DNA from: an uncultured Roseburia sp.
GTDB lineage: Bacteria > Bacillota > Clostridia > Lachnospirales > Lachnospiraceae
Direction: 5' to 3'
Assembly (NCBI GenBank): GCA_947642555.1
Contig: CANRSX010000027.1
Span: forward strand, 1 to 64,000
DNA: 64,000 nucleotides
Part shown: piece after piece, positions 1 through 10,502 of the stretch
Position numbering within the stretch: the first letter of the stretch is position 1
Layout of the letters: the number at the start of each line of letters is the position of its first letter
Notes under the pieces: generated by a model
Seen by the model: the letters and a program-made list of their open reading frames with translations, nothing else
Told to the model about the DNA's origin: nothing
The model's database searches: none
Program-made: the position numbers and the translations under genes

Positions 1-70
1 AGTCGTCAAACATCAGAAAACATAAAAAAGTGCCAACGATTACTTGACACACACTATTGATATATTTGGC

Positions 71-99
71 TTGATCACGCCGCGGTTTTCCGCTATACT
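71..99 (+). promoter_or_regulatory. Putative sigma-A promoter for the GntR regulator
   Basis: TTGATC (71-76), 17-nt spacer, TATACT (94-99), followed about 75 nt later by a GAGG RBS and GTG start at 174. Confidence 0.45.
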
Positions 100-173
100 G
101 ACTTATGCAGGCCGTCCGGGGATCCGGGCGGCCGGGCTTAAGACCCGCATAAGCACAGAGGAGGAAGCCAGCC

Positions 174-896
174 GTGTCCGAGATCATGCCGCCCATGTAT
201 CAGCAGGTAAAGAATTACCTGATCCGCAAAATCGAGTCAAAAGAATACGCCGAGGGGGAAAAGCTTCCGTCCGAGCGCGATCTGAGCGATAAGTTCCAGG
301 TCAGCCGCATGACCGCAAGAAACGCGATCTTAGAGCTGGTAAAGGAGGGCTATGTCTACCGCGACGGCGCGAGAGGCACGATCGTCTCCCCCAGGAAGGT
401 AAAGCGGAATTTCCTGAGCGCCGCGGGTTTTACCGAGCATCAGAGAGAATCCGGGGTCTGCGACAGCCGCACCAGGCTCATCGAAGCCGGGCTGACGGAG
501 GCGGATGCCTGGCTCTCATCGCGGCTGAATATCCCGCTGGGAACCGAATGCTTCCGGCTTTTGCGCCTGCGCATCGGAAACGGCACGCCGGTCGCCGTCG
601 ACGAGGCGTATATCCCGAAGCGGATCGCCCCGACCCTGCTGGATCATGATTTTTCAGAGGAATCCTTATGGGACGTCTTAGAGACCGTATACGGCCACCG
701 GCCCACCCACACAAAAGCCACCGTCGAAATCGTCTCCTTCGAGGAGCGCGAGACCGGGCTGATGGAGCTTCCGGAAGGACAGACGGGCTTTAAAGTCATC
801 TACTCCAACTACGATCAGGATCATACGCTGATGGAATATACGATCACCTACTACCGCGGCGATCTGTTCCTTTTTGAATATGAAATGTCCCGCTGA
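174..896 (+). CDS. GntR/HutC-family transcriptional regulator (wHTH + UTRA)
   Basis: N-terminal MYQQVKNYLIRKIESKEYAEGEKLPSERDLSDKFQVSRMTARNAILELVKEGYVYR is a GntR wHTH; C-terminal UTRA-like region; RBS upstream. Confidence 0.92.
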   Translation: MSEIMPPMYQQVKNYLIRKIESKEYAEGEKLPSERDLSDKFQVSRMTARNAILELVKEGYVYRDGARGTIVSPRKVKRNFLSAAGFTEHQRESGVCDSRTRLIEAGLTEADAWLSSRLNIPLGTECFRLLRLRIGNGTPVAVDEAYIPKRIAPTLLDHDFSEESLWDVLETVYGHRPTHTKATVEIVSFEERETGLMELPEGQTGFKVIYSNYDQDHTLMEYTITYYRGDLFLFEYEMSR

Positions 897-906
897 CGCC
901 CTCGGT

Positions 907-2400
907 TCAGCCGCGCGGGATCCGCGCCGTATATTCCGTCGGCGTCATTCCGGTCGCATTCCGAAACACGCGGCTGAAATAAAACTGATCCTCATAGCCC
1001 GAGAGCGCGGCGACATCCCGGACCAGCATGGAGGGATCACTCTCTAACAGACGCTTTGCCTGCGTGATCCGAAGCTCCGTCACAAAACCGCTGTACGACA
1101 TTTGTCTATGCTTTTGAAAAAGCTGGCCCAGGTAGGTCTGCGAGATCCCGAACATCCGGGCGATCGTCTTCATGGAAATATCATCGGTCAGGTGATGCTT
1201 CAGATAGCGGATGATCTGCCCGATAAACTCCGGCGAGTCCAGCTTTCCGGCCGCATTCCGGTCCGCCGCCTGATCGAGAAAGCCGGAGAGCTCGGCAAAA
1301 ATTTCCCGCATATCCGCGGCATTCGCAAGCACCTCTTCAAAGTCGCCCGTCCGAAATCCGTCTCCCGGCGACTTTACATATTCCGTCAGCATCATCAGGA
1401 TCAGGCTGATCACCCGCTCGAGTTCCTTTTGCGTAACCTGGCAGGACACAGCGTATTCGCCGGCCAGCGCCAGCTCCTCCCGCGCTTTTTTCATGCGGTC
1501 CTCCTCGAGATATTTTTCCAGCTTGCGGAGCACTCCGCGGTAGTCGAAGCCACTCCCGGCCCGATTCCTCTTTTTTTCTTCCACATACACAATCTGGTCA
1601 AGTCCGATCACAAGGCTGTCGTCCAAGCACTCCTGCAGCTCTTTTATCTTTTCCGGTATGTCCGCCGCGGCAAAGCATTCCCTGGTCAGCACCGCGGTGA
1701 CATAGGACGCGTTCTGCCGTTCCCTCTCATAGACGTGGCCGAGCAGTTGAAACAGATCCTGATCCTCCACAAGCTTTGCCGGAACCAGATAGATGGTTTC
1801 CATCATATCGCGTCCGCCCAGAATAATATCCTGTTCATGCCTGACCGGCCCCACCCGCTGCGTTTCTGCTCCGCCGGAAATAAATCGCCTCGGCAGTCCG
1901 TTTTTGCGGATCACTGCGGCATAATACTGCCCGTCCGGAAAATACCTGGAAGAACCGCCGTTCTCCGGCGCTTCTGTCCCGGCAAGAATGGCGGACCGCT
2001 TATTCTGAAACAGCCGGTCCACCTTTTTCTCCACCCGCCGCATCACCTGACAGAATTCATCCGGCACAATCGGTTTTAACAGATATTCTTCCACGTCGAG
2101 CTTCATCGCCGCCCTGGCATATTCAAATTCCTGGTAGCCGCTGACGAGCACACTGACGACATCCGGACAGGTTTTCTGCACCGCGGCGATCAGATCGATG
2201 CCGTTCGCGCCCGGCATACGGATATCCGAGATCAGGATGTCGGGCACGTCCCGCTCTAACGCCGCAAGGCATTCCGCCGCGCTCTCCGCCGTATGCGCAA
2301 TCTCAAGCTCCGGGCACGACATGCGGATAATATTGGAAATCAGCTGTAGCGACGCCGGCTCGTCATCCACCAGAAACACTTTGTATCGGTATCCGTCCAT
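907..2400 (-). CDS. YesN-type response regulator (REC + AraC HTH)
   Basis: N-terminal REC (KVFLVDDEPASLQL...ILISDIRMPGANG) and C-terminal AraC HTH (ISMKTIARMFGISQTYLGQLFQKH...DQFYFSRVFRNATGMTPTEY). Confidence 0.93.
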   Translation of the reverse strand: MDGYRYKVFLVDDEPASLQLISNIIRMSCPELEIAHTAESAAECLAALERDVPDILISDIRMPGANGIDLIAAVQKTCPDVVSVLVSGYQEFEYARAAMKLDVEEYLLKPIVPDEFCQVMRRVEKKVDRLFQNKRSAILAGTEAPENGGSSRYFPDGQYYAAVIRKNGLPRRFISGGAETQRVGPVRHEQDIILGGRDMMETIYLVPAKLVEDQDLFQLLGHVYERERQNASYVTAVLTRECFAAADIPEKIKELQECLDDSLVIGLDQIVYVEEKKRNRAGSGFDYRGVLRKLEKYLEEDRMKKAREELALAGEYAVSCQVTQKELERVISLILMMLTEYVKSPGDGFRTGDFEEVLANAADMREIFAELSGFLDQAADRNAAGKLDSPEFIGQIIRYLKHHLTDDISMKTIARMFGISQTYLGQLFQKHRQMSYSGFVTELRITQAKRLLESDPSMLVRDVAALSGYEDQFYFSRVFRNATGMTPTEYTARIPRG

Positions 2401-2402
2401 CC

Positions 2403-4121
2403 TTACCTCCCCATCGTCCCTTTGTTTTTCACCTGAAGAACAATCACCGCGCCCCCGTCATTTTCCAGCTGCATGGAAAAACATTCTCCGTACTGTAAAT
2501 ACATGCGCGCAAAGACGCTGGAGAGTCCCATCCCGCCGATTTTTGACTCATAGATCTGCCGTTCGTCCGTCACGCGCTCTCTGATGTCGCAGAAATGAAG
2601 GTTCAGCTCCAAAAGCTTTTCTTCGGAAAAGCCCACCCCGTCGTCCCGCACACAGACGCTCCATCCCTGTTTTGTCACCGCGATATCCACCCGGATCACA
2701 AGCCGTGCGGTCTGATCTCCGAATCCGTGCTCCACACAGTTTTCCACCAGCTGCTGTAAGACCGCTTTGGGCAGTTCATATTCCATCGACTCCGGCGCGA
2801 CGTTTTCTTCAAATAAAATTTTATCTTCATAACGCGCCTTCATTAACGTGCAGTACTGCCTGAGGTAATTCACCTCGTTGCGCACCGAAGTCACCTTCTC
2901 CCGCGTATCCGTCGCATAGCGCAGCATAGCCGCCAGGCTCCCGCAGATCCGGCAGATCTCCATATCGCGGTCAAGGACGCCGCGGTTTGAGATCACGTTC
3001 AGTACATTATAGATAAAATGGGGATGGATCTGTGCCTGCAGCATGTCAAGCTGGGTCTGCAGATTCAGGGTTGAAATTTTCTTTTCTTTTTCCAGCGACG
3101 CCCCGAGCCGCCCAAGGAGATTCTGATAGGAATTCATCACCGCCCCAATCTCATCGCTCCCGAAAACCGGCCTTTTGCCCGGGCTTAAATCCTCCACCCC
3201 GGTCTCATCGATCAGGGTTTTCAGTTCGTCGATCGGCCTGGTCAGATACCGCGCCGAGGCATACACAAACAGAATGGAAATCAGAAGAAAAAACAGACCG
3301 ATCAGCAGGGAATACGTGATCATGCCTCTCCATTCCTGCGGCTGCGCTTCCACGGGCCACACCGCGGTGACCGTAAAACCATAGCTTTCGTTTTCCAGCA
3401 CACACATCATATCCGCAGCTTCCTGCTCCCGCCCCCGCAGTGCCTCCGACGCATAGATCAGATCGCCTGTCCTGTTAAAAATAAGAAAACCGATGCCGTC
3501 CTCCGTCTGTTCAAGCGCCGCAAGGTCACTGACAAGACACTGTACCTCCACAAAGCCGTACTGCTCCCCGTTTAAGCATTTGACGATGGAAAACACCTCC
3601 GGGTTCTGCTTTTCGCCCCACCCGTCCCGGTGCGCGCCGGTGAGATATGTCTTCCCGGGAGCGCCCTGCGCCGCCTGTGCCCCCTCATGCTCCGCGAGCC
3701 GCCAGTCCGCCCGGATCTTCGTATCGCCAAAATCCCGGGTGGCCACCACGTCCCCGTATTGATTATAAAGAAGCGTCCGGTAGGAGGTGGTATAGATATA
3801 GTCATTACTAATATAGTTCGAAAGCTCCTGCAGCACGTCGTCCCGCTCTTCCTTAAGGCGGCTGTCCGTCTGCGCACCGGAGAGGAGCTTTAAATCAGAC
3901 AGCACCCTGCCGTTTGACGTGATATATTTCATCACGGCGTTCATGCTGTTTAACTTCATCTCATAGTTGTGGGACATGCCGACCGCGCGGAGGTTTAACG
4001 TGTGATACGCCTCCTCGCGGCCACGCAGCGACATGGAACGGCAGTAAATCACGCTCATGAAAATCGCGATCAGCATGACAAACGCCGAATATACCAGTAT
4101 CATCTTTGTCCGGAATTTCAT
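2403..4121 (-). CDS. YesM-type sensor histidine kinase (HAMP, His_kinase, HATPase)
   Basis: LQAQIHPHFIYNVLNVIS H-box, VLQQLVENCVEHGF N-box, GMGLSSVFARMYLQYG; two N-terminal-half TM segments; adjacent to YesN. Confidence 0.93.
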   Translation of the reverse strand: MKFRTKMILVYSAFVMLIAIFMSVIYCRSMSLRGREEAYHTLNLRAVGMSHNYEMKLNSMNAVMKYITSNGRVLSDLKLLSGAQTDSRLKEERDDVLQELSNYISNDYIYTTSYRTLLYNQYGDVVATRDFGDTKIRADWRLAEHEGAQAAQGAPGKTYLTGAHRDGWGEKQNPEVFSIVKCLNGEQYGFVEVQCLVSDLAALEQTEDGIGFLIFNRTGDLIYASEALRGREQEAADMMCVLENESYGFTVTAVWPVEAQPQEWRGMITYSLLIGLFFLLISILFVYASARYLTRPIDELKTLIDETGVEDLSPGKRPVFGSDEIGAVMNSYQNLLGRLGASLEKEKKISTLNLQTQLDMLQAQIHPHFIYNVLNVISNRGVLDRDMEICRICGSLAAMLRYATDTREKVTSVRNEVNYLRQYCTLMKARYEDKILFEENVAPESMEYELPKAVLQQLVENCVEHGFGDQTARLVIRVDIAVTKQGWSVCVRDDGVGFSEEKLLELNLHFCDIRERVTDERQIYESKIGGMGLSSVFARMYLQYGECFSMQLENDGGAVIVLQVKNKGTMGR

Positions 4122-4148
4122 CGCCCATCCCTCTCTGGCACGCGCGGA

Positions 4149-4979
4149 TCAGCCCTTTACTGAGCCCGCCGTCATGCCCTCCACAATGCGCCGGTTAAAA
4201 ATCAGAAACAGCACCAGCATCGGTATAATGATAAGCAATACATCCGCAAAAAGCAAATTGTAAGAATTGGAAAATTTTCCAAGGTAATTATAAAGCGTCA
4301 GCTGCACCGTCACATTGTCCGCGCCCGGGAAAAAATAAAGCGGCGTCGTAAAATCGTTAAACACGGAGATCGCGTTGATGATCACGACCGACGCCGTCAC
4401 CGGTTTTAGCAGCGGAAAAATCACCCTGCAAAACGTCCCGAAGGGCGTGGCGCCGTCGATATACGCCGCCTCCTCGAGCTCCACCGGCACCGTGTCCATA
4501 AAGCCCTGGTAGAGCATGATTGTAAAGGAGATATTGAGGGCCACCTCCAGAAGGATGATCGAGGGAAACGTCTTATAGATATGAAGTCCCTTTAACACCC
4601 AGATCGTCGGGATGATCGCCGTGGGCAGCATCAGGCCCGTCATCACGATTTTTTTCAGGAACCCGGCCAGACGGTCCCTCCGCCGCTGCAGCACATACCC
4701 GGCCAGGCTCCCCGTACCGATCAGAAGGATCACCGTGCCGGCCGTGATGATAAAGCTGTTTTTAAACGCGAGCAGCAGCTGGTAATGATTGTCCGTGATC
4801 ACCGTGATAAAATTTTCAAAATGGAACTCCGATGGCAATGTCATCTGTAATTTATTTGCTTCCTTCCGGTCCTTTAAGGCGTTTAAGAGCACAAAGAGAA
4901 AGGGCACCACATAGAGAAGGAAGGCCACGAAAAGCCCGGCGATATCCCCGATCAGAATTTTTACTCTCTTTTTCTTCAT
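4149..4979 (-). CDS. Carbohydrate ABC transporter permease (MalG/AraQ type)
   Basis: Multi-TM; EAAYIDGATPFGTFCRVIFPLLKP matches the EAA motif of sugar importers. Confidence 0.93.
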   Translation of the reverse strand: MKKKRVKILIGDIAGLFVAFLLYVVPFLFVLLNALKDRKEANKLQMTLPSEFHFENFITVITDNHYQLLLAFKNSFIITAGTVILLIGTGSLAGYVLQRRRDRLAGFLKKIVMTGLMLPTAIIPTIWVLKGLHIYKTFPSIILLEVALNISFTIMLYQGFMDTVPVELEEAAYIDGATPFGTFCRVIFPLLKPVTASVVIINAISVFNDFTTPLYFFPGADNVTVQLTLYNYLGKFSNSYNLLFADVLLIIIPMLVLFLIFNRRIVEGMTAGSVKG

Positions 4980-5837
4980 CTATGCCTCCTCTTTTTTCTC
5001 CAGGATTTTTTGCAGCGGAAAGGCCAGGAACATGATAAAAATCAGCATGATCACGTTTCCGGTGGTGGACAGGCCGTAATATCCGGCGGAATACTGCTTG
5101 TAGACCACGGAGCCCAGCACGTCCGTCGCGAAACCCGGGCCGCCCTTTGTCATGCTCCAGATCAGCTCAAAGGAACGGATCCCGGAGATGAAGGATAAAA
5201 TAATTACGGAGTTTCTCGAAGCCCTGGACAACGGCAGGATGATGTGCCGTACGATGTGAAAACCTGTGGCCCCATCCATCACGGCGCTCTCGAAGCAGCT
5301 GCGGTCAATGGACTGGATGCCTGCCACAAAAATCACCACCGCGATTCCGAGCCCCCGCCACACATCCGCAAAAATCACGGAACCTAAAGCCAGCTTCGTA
5401 TTTCCCAGCCAGTCCGCTCCCGAAAAGCCGAACAGCCCGAGAAACTGATTGACGATCCCCTTGGTGGGGTGCAGCATCGCCTTAAACATGATGCCCACCG
5501 CCACCGCGCTCACCAGGGTGGCAAAAAAGACGATGGAACGCAGCAAGTCCTTTGTCTTAATCGCGCTCGTTAAAAACACGGCGATCAGAAATCCCAGGAT
5601 CACCTTTAAGGAACAGGTCGCCACCGCGTAAATCAGTGTGTTTTTCATGCTGAGCGCCAGCCCTGCATCCGAGAGAAACATTTTATAGTTGTCAAAGCCG
5701 CACCAGGTGGCATTTTTCAGGTCCCATATCGTAAAGCTGTAGTAAAAGGATATAAAATTCGGGACCAGAAACAGGATGATAAATACCAGCAGCGCCGGCA
5801 GAGCAAAATACAGTGGATATATCTTGTTTTTCTTCAT
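4980..5837 (-). CDS. Carbohydrate ABC transporter permease (MalF/UgpA type)
   Basis: ESAVMDGATGFHIVRHIILPLSRAS EAA-like motif; likely start is MKKNKIYPLYFALPALLVF, ATG at 5837, rather than the upstream 6020 ORF start. Confidence 0.92.
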   Translation of the reverse strand: MKKNKIYPLYFALPALLVFIILFLVPNFISFYYSFTIWDLKNATWCGFDNYKMFLSDAGLALSMKNTLIYAVATCSLKVILGFLIAVFLTSAIKTKDLLRSIVFFATLVSAVAVGIMFKAMLHPTKGIVNQFLGLFGFSGADWLGNTKLALGSVIFADVWRGLGIAVVIFVAGIQSIDRSCFESAVMDGATGFHIVRHIILPLSRASRNSVIILSFISGIRSFELIWSMTKGGPGFATDVLGSVVYKQYSAGYYGLSTTGNVIMLIFIMFLAFPLQKILEKKEEA

Positions 5838-5889
5838 TTTTCCCTCATTCCACAATGGCGGCAGGATCTCCTGCCGCCGTGATTGTCCG

Positions 5890-7335
5890 TCACTTCTCCC
5901 ACTCAAGTCCCAGCTGGACCGCCGCCTTGTAGCAGTCGTCGTCGAGCTTTTCCGCCGCCTGCTGTGCGGTCGTCTGCCCGGTCGCGCACTCCACGCAGAT
6001 CGCGTCACAGTTCGCGCCAATCACGCTGCACTCAAACTCCAGCGCCACGCTCGTCTTTCCGTCGTCGATATACGCCTGCATGTCCTGCACGGCCGGATAC
6101 AATTCTACACTTGTCTCGTACCCTTTGATGCAGACCGGTCCGTGGGGCGTCTGCACCGCGTTAAACGCGTCCAGCGCCTCGTCCGACACATAAAATTCCA
6201 TAAACCGGATGATATCGTCCACCTTATCGGAATTTTTATTTCCGTACAGGGCGTTCGGCTCCCACACTGTCAGCCCATGATTGTCCGCACTCTCCCCCGG
6301 CACGCCGAAGGCCCCGATCTGGCTGGTGTACTCCTCGCCGTAGAGCGCGTCGATCTCCGGGATCACCTCGGTCAACATGATCCACATCGCGCCCTCGCCC
6401 TCCGCCAGGTAATCCACGCCGTCGCTGAAGGTCGCGGAGAGATAATCCTCGTTATAATATTTCTGCACATCCGCAAATTTGGAAAAGCTCCGAATCGCAG
6501 CTTCCGTGTCCGCGTACTTCTGCGTACCAGCCTCAAAGTTCGCGGCAAACTCCGGCTCCGCGCTCTTTAAATTATAGTAGTCGCCCAGAAACAGGACCTG
6601 GCTCGTCCACGCGTCCCCGAACGTGCCGATTAACGGCGTGACGCCCGCTGCCTGCAGCGTATCGCACACCTCAATGAATTCGTCCCAGGTATGCGGCACC
6701 TCCACACCCGCGTCCGCAAACACTTTCTTGTTGTACATGACGCAGCCGGCCATCCCAGAAGTCTGCGGGACGCCGTATACCGTGCCGTTAAAAGAGACCG
6801 CATCCTTAAAGGTGTCGTCCAGCCTGTCCATAATTACCGCATTGTCATTTAACGCGATAAAATTGTTTTCCGGATCCATCTGCGTCCCCAGCGTCGCGCC
6901 GGAATTTGCGATACAAAGATCGTTTAAATCCCCGGAAGCCTGGCGCGTCGTTAAGATGTCCTCCCCGGCAGCCACCACCTCGATATCGATCGTGATCCCC
7001 AGCTTTTCCTCCGCGAGGGCCGCGACCGCGTTAAAACCGTCCATATTGATATCCGGGAAGGTTAAGAGCGTCAGCGTCGCCTCCTTATACTCCCATTCCC
7101 CATCCGCACCGCTGTCTGCGGCCGCATCTGCGCCATCCGCGTCCCCCGGCGCTTCGCTGTCCGCTCCTGCCGCGTCGTCCCCGGATCCGCCGTCGTCTAC
7201 AGTTGTCGCATCATCCCCGGATCCGGCGCCGTCTGCTGCCGCGCCGGACGTCCCCTCCTTCGGTGTGCCGCATCCCGCGATCAGGCCCGCCGCCATGGCT
7301 GCGGACAGAAATAATGCCAGTACTTTCTTCTTCAT
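5890..7335 (-). CDS. Extracellular carbohydrate-binding lipoprotein of the ABC importer
   Basis: Lipobox MAAGLIAGCGTP, low-complexity linker, solute-binding fold sequence; adjacent to the two permeases. Confidence 0.92.
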   Translation of the reverse strand: MKKKVLALFLSAAMAAGLIAGCGTPKEGTSGAAADGAGSGDDATTVDDGGSGDDAAGADSEAPGDADGADAAADSGADGEWEYKEATLTLLTFPDINMDGFNAVAALAEEKLGITIDIEVVAAGEDILTTRQASGDLNDLCIANSGATLGTQMDPENNFIALNDNAVIMDRLDDTFKDAVSFNGTVYGVPQTSGMAGCVMYNKKVFADAGVEVPHTWDEFIEVCDTLQAAGVTPLIGTFGDAWTSQVLFLGDYYNLKSAEPEFAANFEAGTQKYADTEAAIRSFSKFADVQKYYNEDYLSATFSDGVDYLAEGEGAMWIMLTEVIPEIDALYGEEYTSQIGAFGVPGESADNHGLTVWEPNALYGNKNSDKVDDIIRFMEFYVSDEALDAFNAVQTPHGPVCIKGYETSVELYPAVQDMQAYIDDGKTSVALEFECSVIGANCDAICVECATGQTTAQQAAEKLDDDCYKAAVQLGLEWEK

Positions 7336-7440
7336 CTGTGTTCCCTCCTTGTCATTTATGATGTAACAATAGCACTTTTTTCATCCCGCAGACATGGATT
7401 CACACACGATTCTGTATAGAAAATCACATGACAGCAAACC

Positions 7441-7469
7441 GCCCCGGAATCCATCACAGATTCCGGGGC
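7441..7469 (-). terminator. Stem-loop downstream of ferritin gene
   Basis: Perfect 11-bp inverted repeat GCCCCGGAATC-catcaca-GATTCCGGGGC. Confidence 0.55.
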
Positions 7470-7498
7470 AGTCATCGTTCTCTCTTTCCAGTGCCGGC

Positions 7499-8011
7499 TT
7501 ACAGTACCAGCGACGGAGCGGAATACGTTCTCGACGCAAGCTCGCTGTCAAGCATGTACAGGCTCTTCGGATCATCGCCGAACAGCTCAAACTTCTTCAC
7601 GAGACCCTCCGCATTGGTCTCCTCCTCGCCCTGCTCCTTTACAAACCAGTCGAGAAACTGCATGGTGCGGAAATCCTTCACCTCATGCGCTGCCGCATAG
7701 ATGGTATGTATCAGCTCCGTCACATAGCGCTCGTGCTTTAAGCCCTCGCCGAGTACCGCCTTGGGGCTGTCTAACGCAACCGCCGGCCGGTCGATCGCCT
7801 CAAGCGTGATCTTCTCGCCGTTATTCTGCAGATACTGGATGAACAGCATCGCGTGATCGCGCTCCTCCTGCGCCTGCACCCGGTACCAGCTTCCAAAGCC
7901 GTCCAGGCCGTGATCATAATAATAATTCGAAAAATCCAGGTACAGATATGCGGAGTAAAACTCCTTGTTCACCTGCTGATTCAGCAACGCTACAACCTTC
8001 TGATCTAACAT
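7499..8011 (-). CDS. ftnA: Non-haem ferritin
   Basis: MLDQKVVALLNQQVNKEFYSAYLYLDFSNYYYDHGLDGFGSWYRVQAQEERDHAMLFIQYL, a canonical bacterial ferritin. Confidence 0.95.
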   Translation of the reverse strand: MLDQKVVALLNQQVNKEFYSAYLYLDFSNYYYDHGLDGFGSWYRVQAQEERDHAMLFIQYLQNNGEKITLEAIDRPAVALDSPKAVLGEGLKHERYVTELIHTIYAAAHEVKDFRTMQFLDWFVKEQGEEETNAEGLVKKFELFGDDPKSLYMLDSELASRTYSAPSLVL

Positions 8012-8093
8012 GATTCTTCCTCCTGAAATCGTCTGTTTTACTGCCCTATGGTATCACGATCCGGTCCCTTCGTCAACCCCGCTTTTGAGCCTC

Positions 8094-10502
8094 CTACCCC
8101 TCCGCTCCGCGCAGACGTTCAACGAGCGTTTCTTTTGAAAAGCCGTGCATACACGCCGCGGTGATCAGAAGCGGCGTCACGATGAGCACCCCCGTAAAGC
8201 CAAGCGCAAACCCGTCCGGAAACCGGAATTCCATATAAAAGGCCCCGTTGTCATACAGCATACTGCTCAGCGCATATCCGCAGAGAACGCCCAGGGTCAT
8301 GGCGACGCCGATCGTCAGAAGCGCCAGCAGCAGGCCCTCTCCCAAAAGCATGGCGCGAATCTGCCCCTTTCCCATCCCGATGGATTCGAGCATGGCAAGC
8401 TCCTGCTTTCTCGTGACTATGTTTGTAATCAGCATATTCATCATACTGAGGATGCTGAACATCATAATGAACGCCGCCAGGCCGGTAATTGCCCCGAACA
8501 GCTGATCCGCGTTCTGTTGATAAGTGATCCTGCGCTCCGCAAGCGTCTCCAGATCCAGCTGTGGCTGCGCTCCGATCAGCTCCGAGAGCATTTCTCCGAC
8601 GGCTGCCTCCTTTTCCTCCTCCGTCGACACCAGAAGATTCGTATTCAGGCTCGGATACGATACCATTCCCAGCGCCGCCTGCTCCGGCATACAGAACCAG
8701 CCCTCCCCGCCCATATGGTCCAGCGTGTACTGACTGTTTAAAATGCCAAGAATCGTGACCTCCTTTTCCGCCATCTTACTGCCGTCATAATAATGAAACA
8801 CAAGCGTATCCCCCGGTTCAAATCCCCAGCCAAACACCTCTTTTACCACAGCATTATCGACCGTAAGCACACAATCTCCGCTCATCAGACGATCATAATC
8901 CACACTCCCGGCCTCCAGATACGCCTCGAGATTCCGGCTCTCCTCATCGGTCAGGAGGCTGACGCTGTCATCGTCTCCGTACTCATCGTGTTTTGGAAAA
9001 TCAAACTGAACCCCGAGGCTTTTGATCCCCCTCACCTGTTTCACCCCGTCCCAGGATAAAATTTCCTGTATGAGCTCATCGCCCAGCGGCACGTCCGCCT
9101 GCAGGCCGCTCAGCCCGTATTCGCTCAGCTCGATGGCTGAAATCGAATATAAAATATTAAATTCCGCATCCGTAAAATATCCCTGTCTGGCGAACTTTTC
9201 CTTATCATACGACGACATATACGTTGCCGCCGTCATAAATAAAATCCCGCCAAGGCCGAGCGAACACATGGTGATCACGGTTTTCTTTTTATTCTTAGAA
9301 AAATTCATGGCGCCAAGCCCCACAGGCGTCAGGTTCCGGCACATTTTTTTATTCAAAGCCCTCTTCATCCCGTCCTGCGGCACATAGCGCAGCGCTTCCA
9401 TCGGGGAGACGCGCGATGCGATCCGCGCGGGCCTGCGGACAGAGAGCATCGTCACCATATAAACCGCCGCGAACACAGCCGCCGCCACAAGCGCCGTATT
9501 TCCCACGTCAAATCCCGCCGGTACCAGAAGCCCTCCGACGGCCGCACCGACCACAATCCCGATGGGAGCGGACCGGAAAAACAGCATCCGTCCCTCGCGC
9601 GACACAAATTTTTTCATCTGCTTTCTGGTCATGCCGACGGTGCGCAGCTGGCCGAACTGATGGATCCTTCCGATCACGGAAAGATAAAATACGCCGTAGA
9701 TCACCAGCACACCGGCCAGAAGGATGACCACGCCCACCAGGCCGTAAAGCGTAACGGACTGCAGATCGACCGAGAGCGTATCCAGAAAGGTCCGGGACGG
9801 GTTCACATTCTTCCGCTCGATTCCGGCGTCCGCACCAATCTGATACATCAGCTCCCTGCATTCGTCGGCGGACATTGTCTCCGCATCGCATACTCTCGCG
9901 TGCGCCTCATACGCCACATCCTTAAGCTGGCTTCCCTCCCTGGCGTACTCCTCCGAAACATATACCGGGAACTGCTTTGCCGTATCGGACCCTTTCAGAA
10001 TGCCGGTCACGGTAAAGGTCTCCGTCGTTCCGTCGTAAAACGTAAAGGTCACCTCGCTCCCGACCTGCGGGCTGATCCCCATTTTGCCAGGCAGCGCCGC
10101 CGGAACCGCGATTTCCCGTCCTGTCTCTGGCATCCTCCCGCTCTCTAACCCGCCGGTCCTGATCTGATCCGACAGCTCGTTCACATAAAACGGTATCACG
10201 TCAAACCCGTCCATCCCGGAGGGGATCCCGCTCTTTACCCGGATCAGATACGCGATCCGCCCGTCCTCCTCCAGCTGTTTTAACTGGTCGTCCGTCAGGT
10301 TGTAATAGCTCACCTGCTGCCTGTGGGAAAGCTCCCTCTTCAACTGCTCCTTCTGTCCCGCTGCAAACATGAGGATCACCGTGAGCAGGGCAGAGGCCAG
10401 AACGATCGTGATCATGACAAACAGATTCCGCATCCGGCCCGACTTAAGGCTTTTTTTCGACATCAGGGAAATCATCTCCGACATGATTCTTTTTTCCTTC
10501 AT
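8094..10502 (-). CDS. FtsX/MacB-type ABC transporter permease
   Basis: Large multi-TM FtsX-like protein with extracellular domains; ATPase gene immediately upstream; likely start [10 protein letters not shown]. Confidence 0.9.
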   Translation of the reverse strand: MKEKRIMSEMISLMSKKSLKSGRMRNLFVMITIVLASALLTVILMFAAGQKEQLKRELSHRQQVSYYNLTDDQLKQLEEDGRIAYLIRVKSGIPSGMDGFDVIPFYVNELSDQIRTGGLESGRMPETGREIAVPAALPGKMGISPQVGSEVTFTFYDGTTETFTVTGILKGSDTAKQFPVYVSEEYAREGSQLKDVAYEAHARVCDAETMSADECRELMYQIGADAGIERKNVNPSRTFLDTLSVDLQSVTLYGLVGVVILLAGVLVIYGVFYLSVIGRIHQFGQLRTVGMTRKQMKKFVSREGRMLFFRSAPIGIVVGAAVGGLLVPAGFDVGNTALVAAAVFAAVYMVTMLSVRRPARIASRVSPMEALRYVPQDGMKRALNKKMCRNLTPVGLGAMNFSKNKKKTVITMCSLGLGGILFMTAATYMSSYDKEKFARQGYFTDAEFNILYSISAIELSEYGLSGLQADVPLGDELIQEILSWDGVKQVRGIKSLGVQFDFPKHDEYGDDDSVSLLTDEESRNLEAYLEAGSVDYDRLMSGDCVLTVDNAVVKEVFGWGFEPGDTLVFHYYDGSKMAEKEVTILGILNSQYTLDHMGGEGWFCMPEQAALGMVSYPSLNTNLLVSTEEEKEAAVGEMLSELIGAQPQLDLETLAERRITYQQNADQLFGAITGLAAFIMMFSILSMMNMLITNIVTRKQELAMLESIGMGKGQIRAMLLGEGLLLALLTIGVAMTLGVLCGYALSSMLYDNGAFYMEFRFPDGFALGFTGVLIVTPLLITAACMHGFSKETLVERLRGAEG

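Noticed and set aside
44-49. TTGACA hexamer as a -35 box
   Set aside because: No acceptable -10 at 16-18 nt; the TTGATC-N17-TATACT pair at 71-99 fits better.
1102-2079. 325-aa plus-strand ORF
   Set aside because: Fully antisense to the YesN-type regulator, whose domains are clear; no recognisable domain or RBS. G+C-rich third-position shadow ORF.
5776-6570. 264-aa plus-strand ORF
   Set aside because: Antisense to permease/solute-binding genes; Arg/His/Leu-rich composition typical of spurious ORFs.
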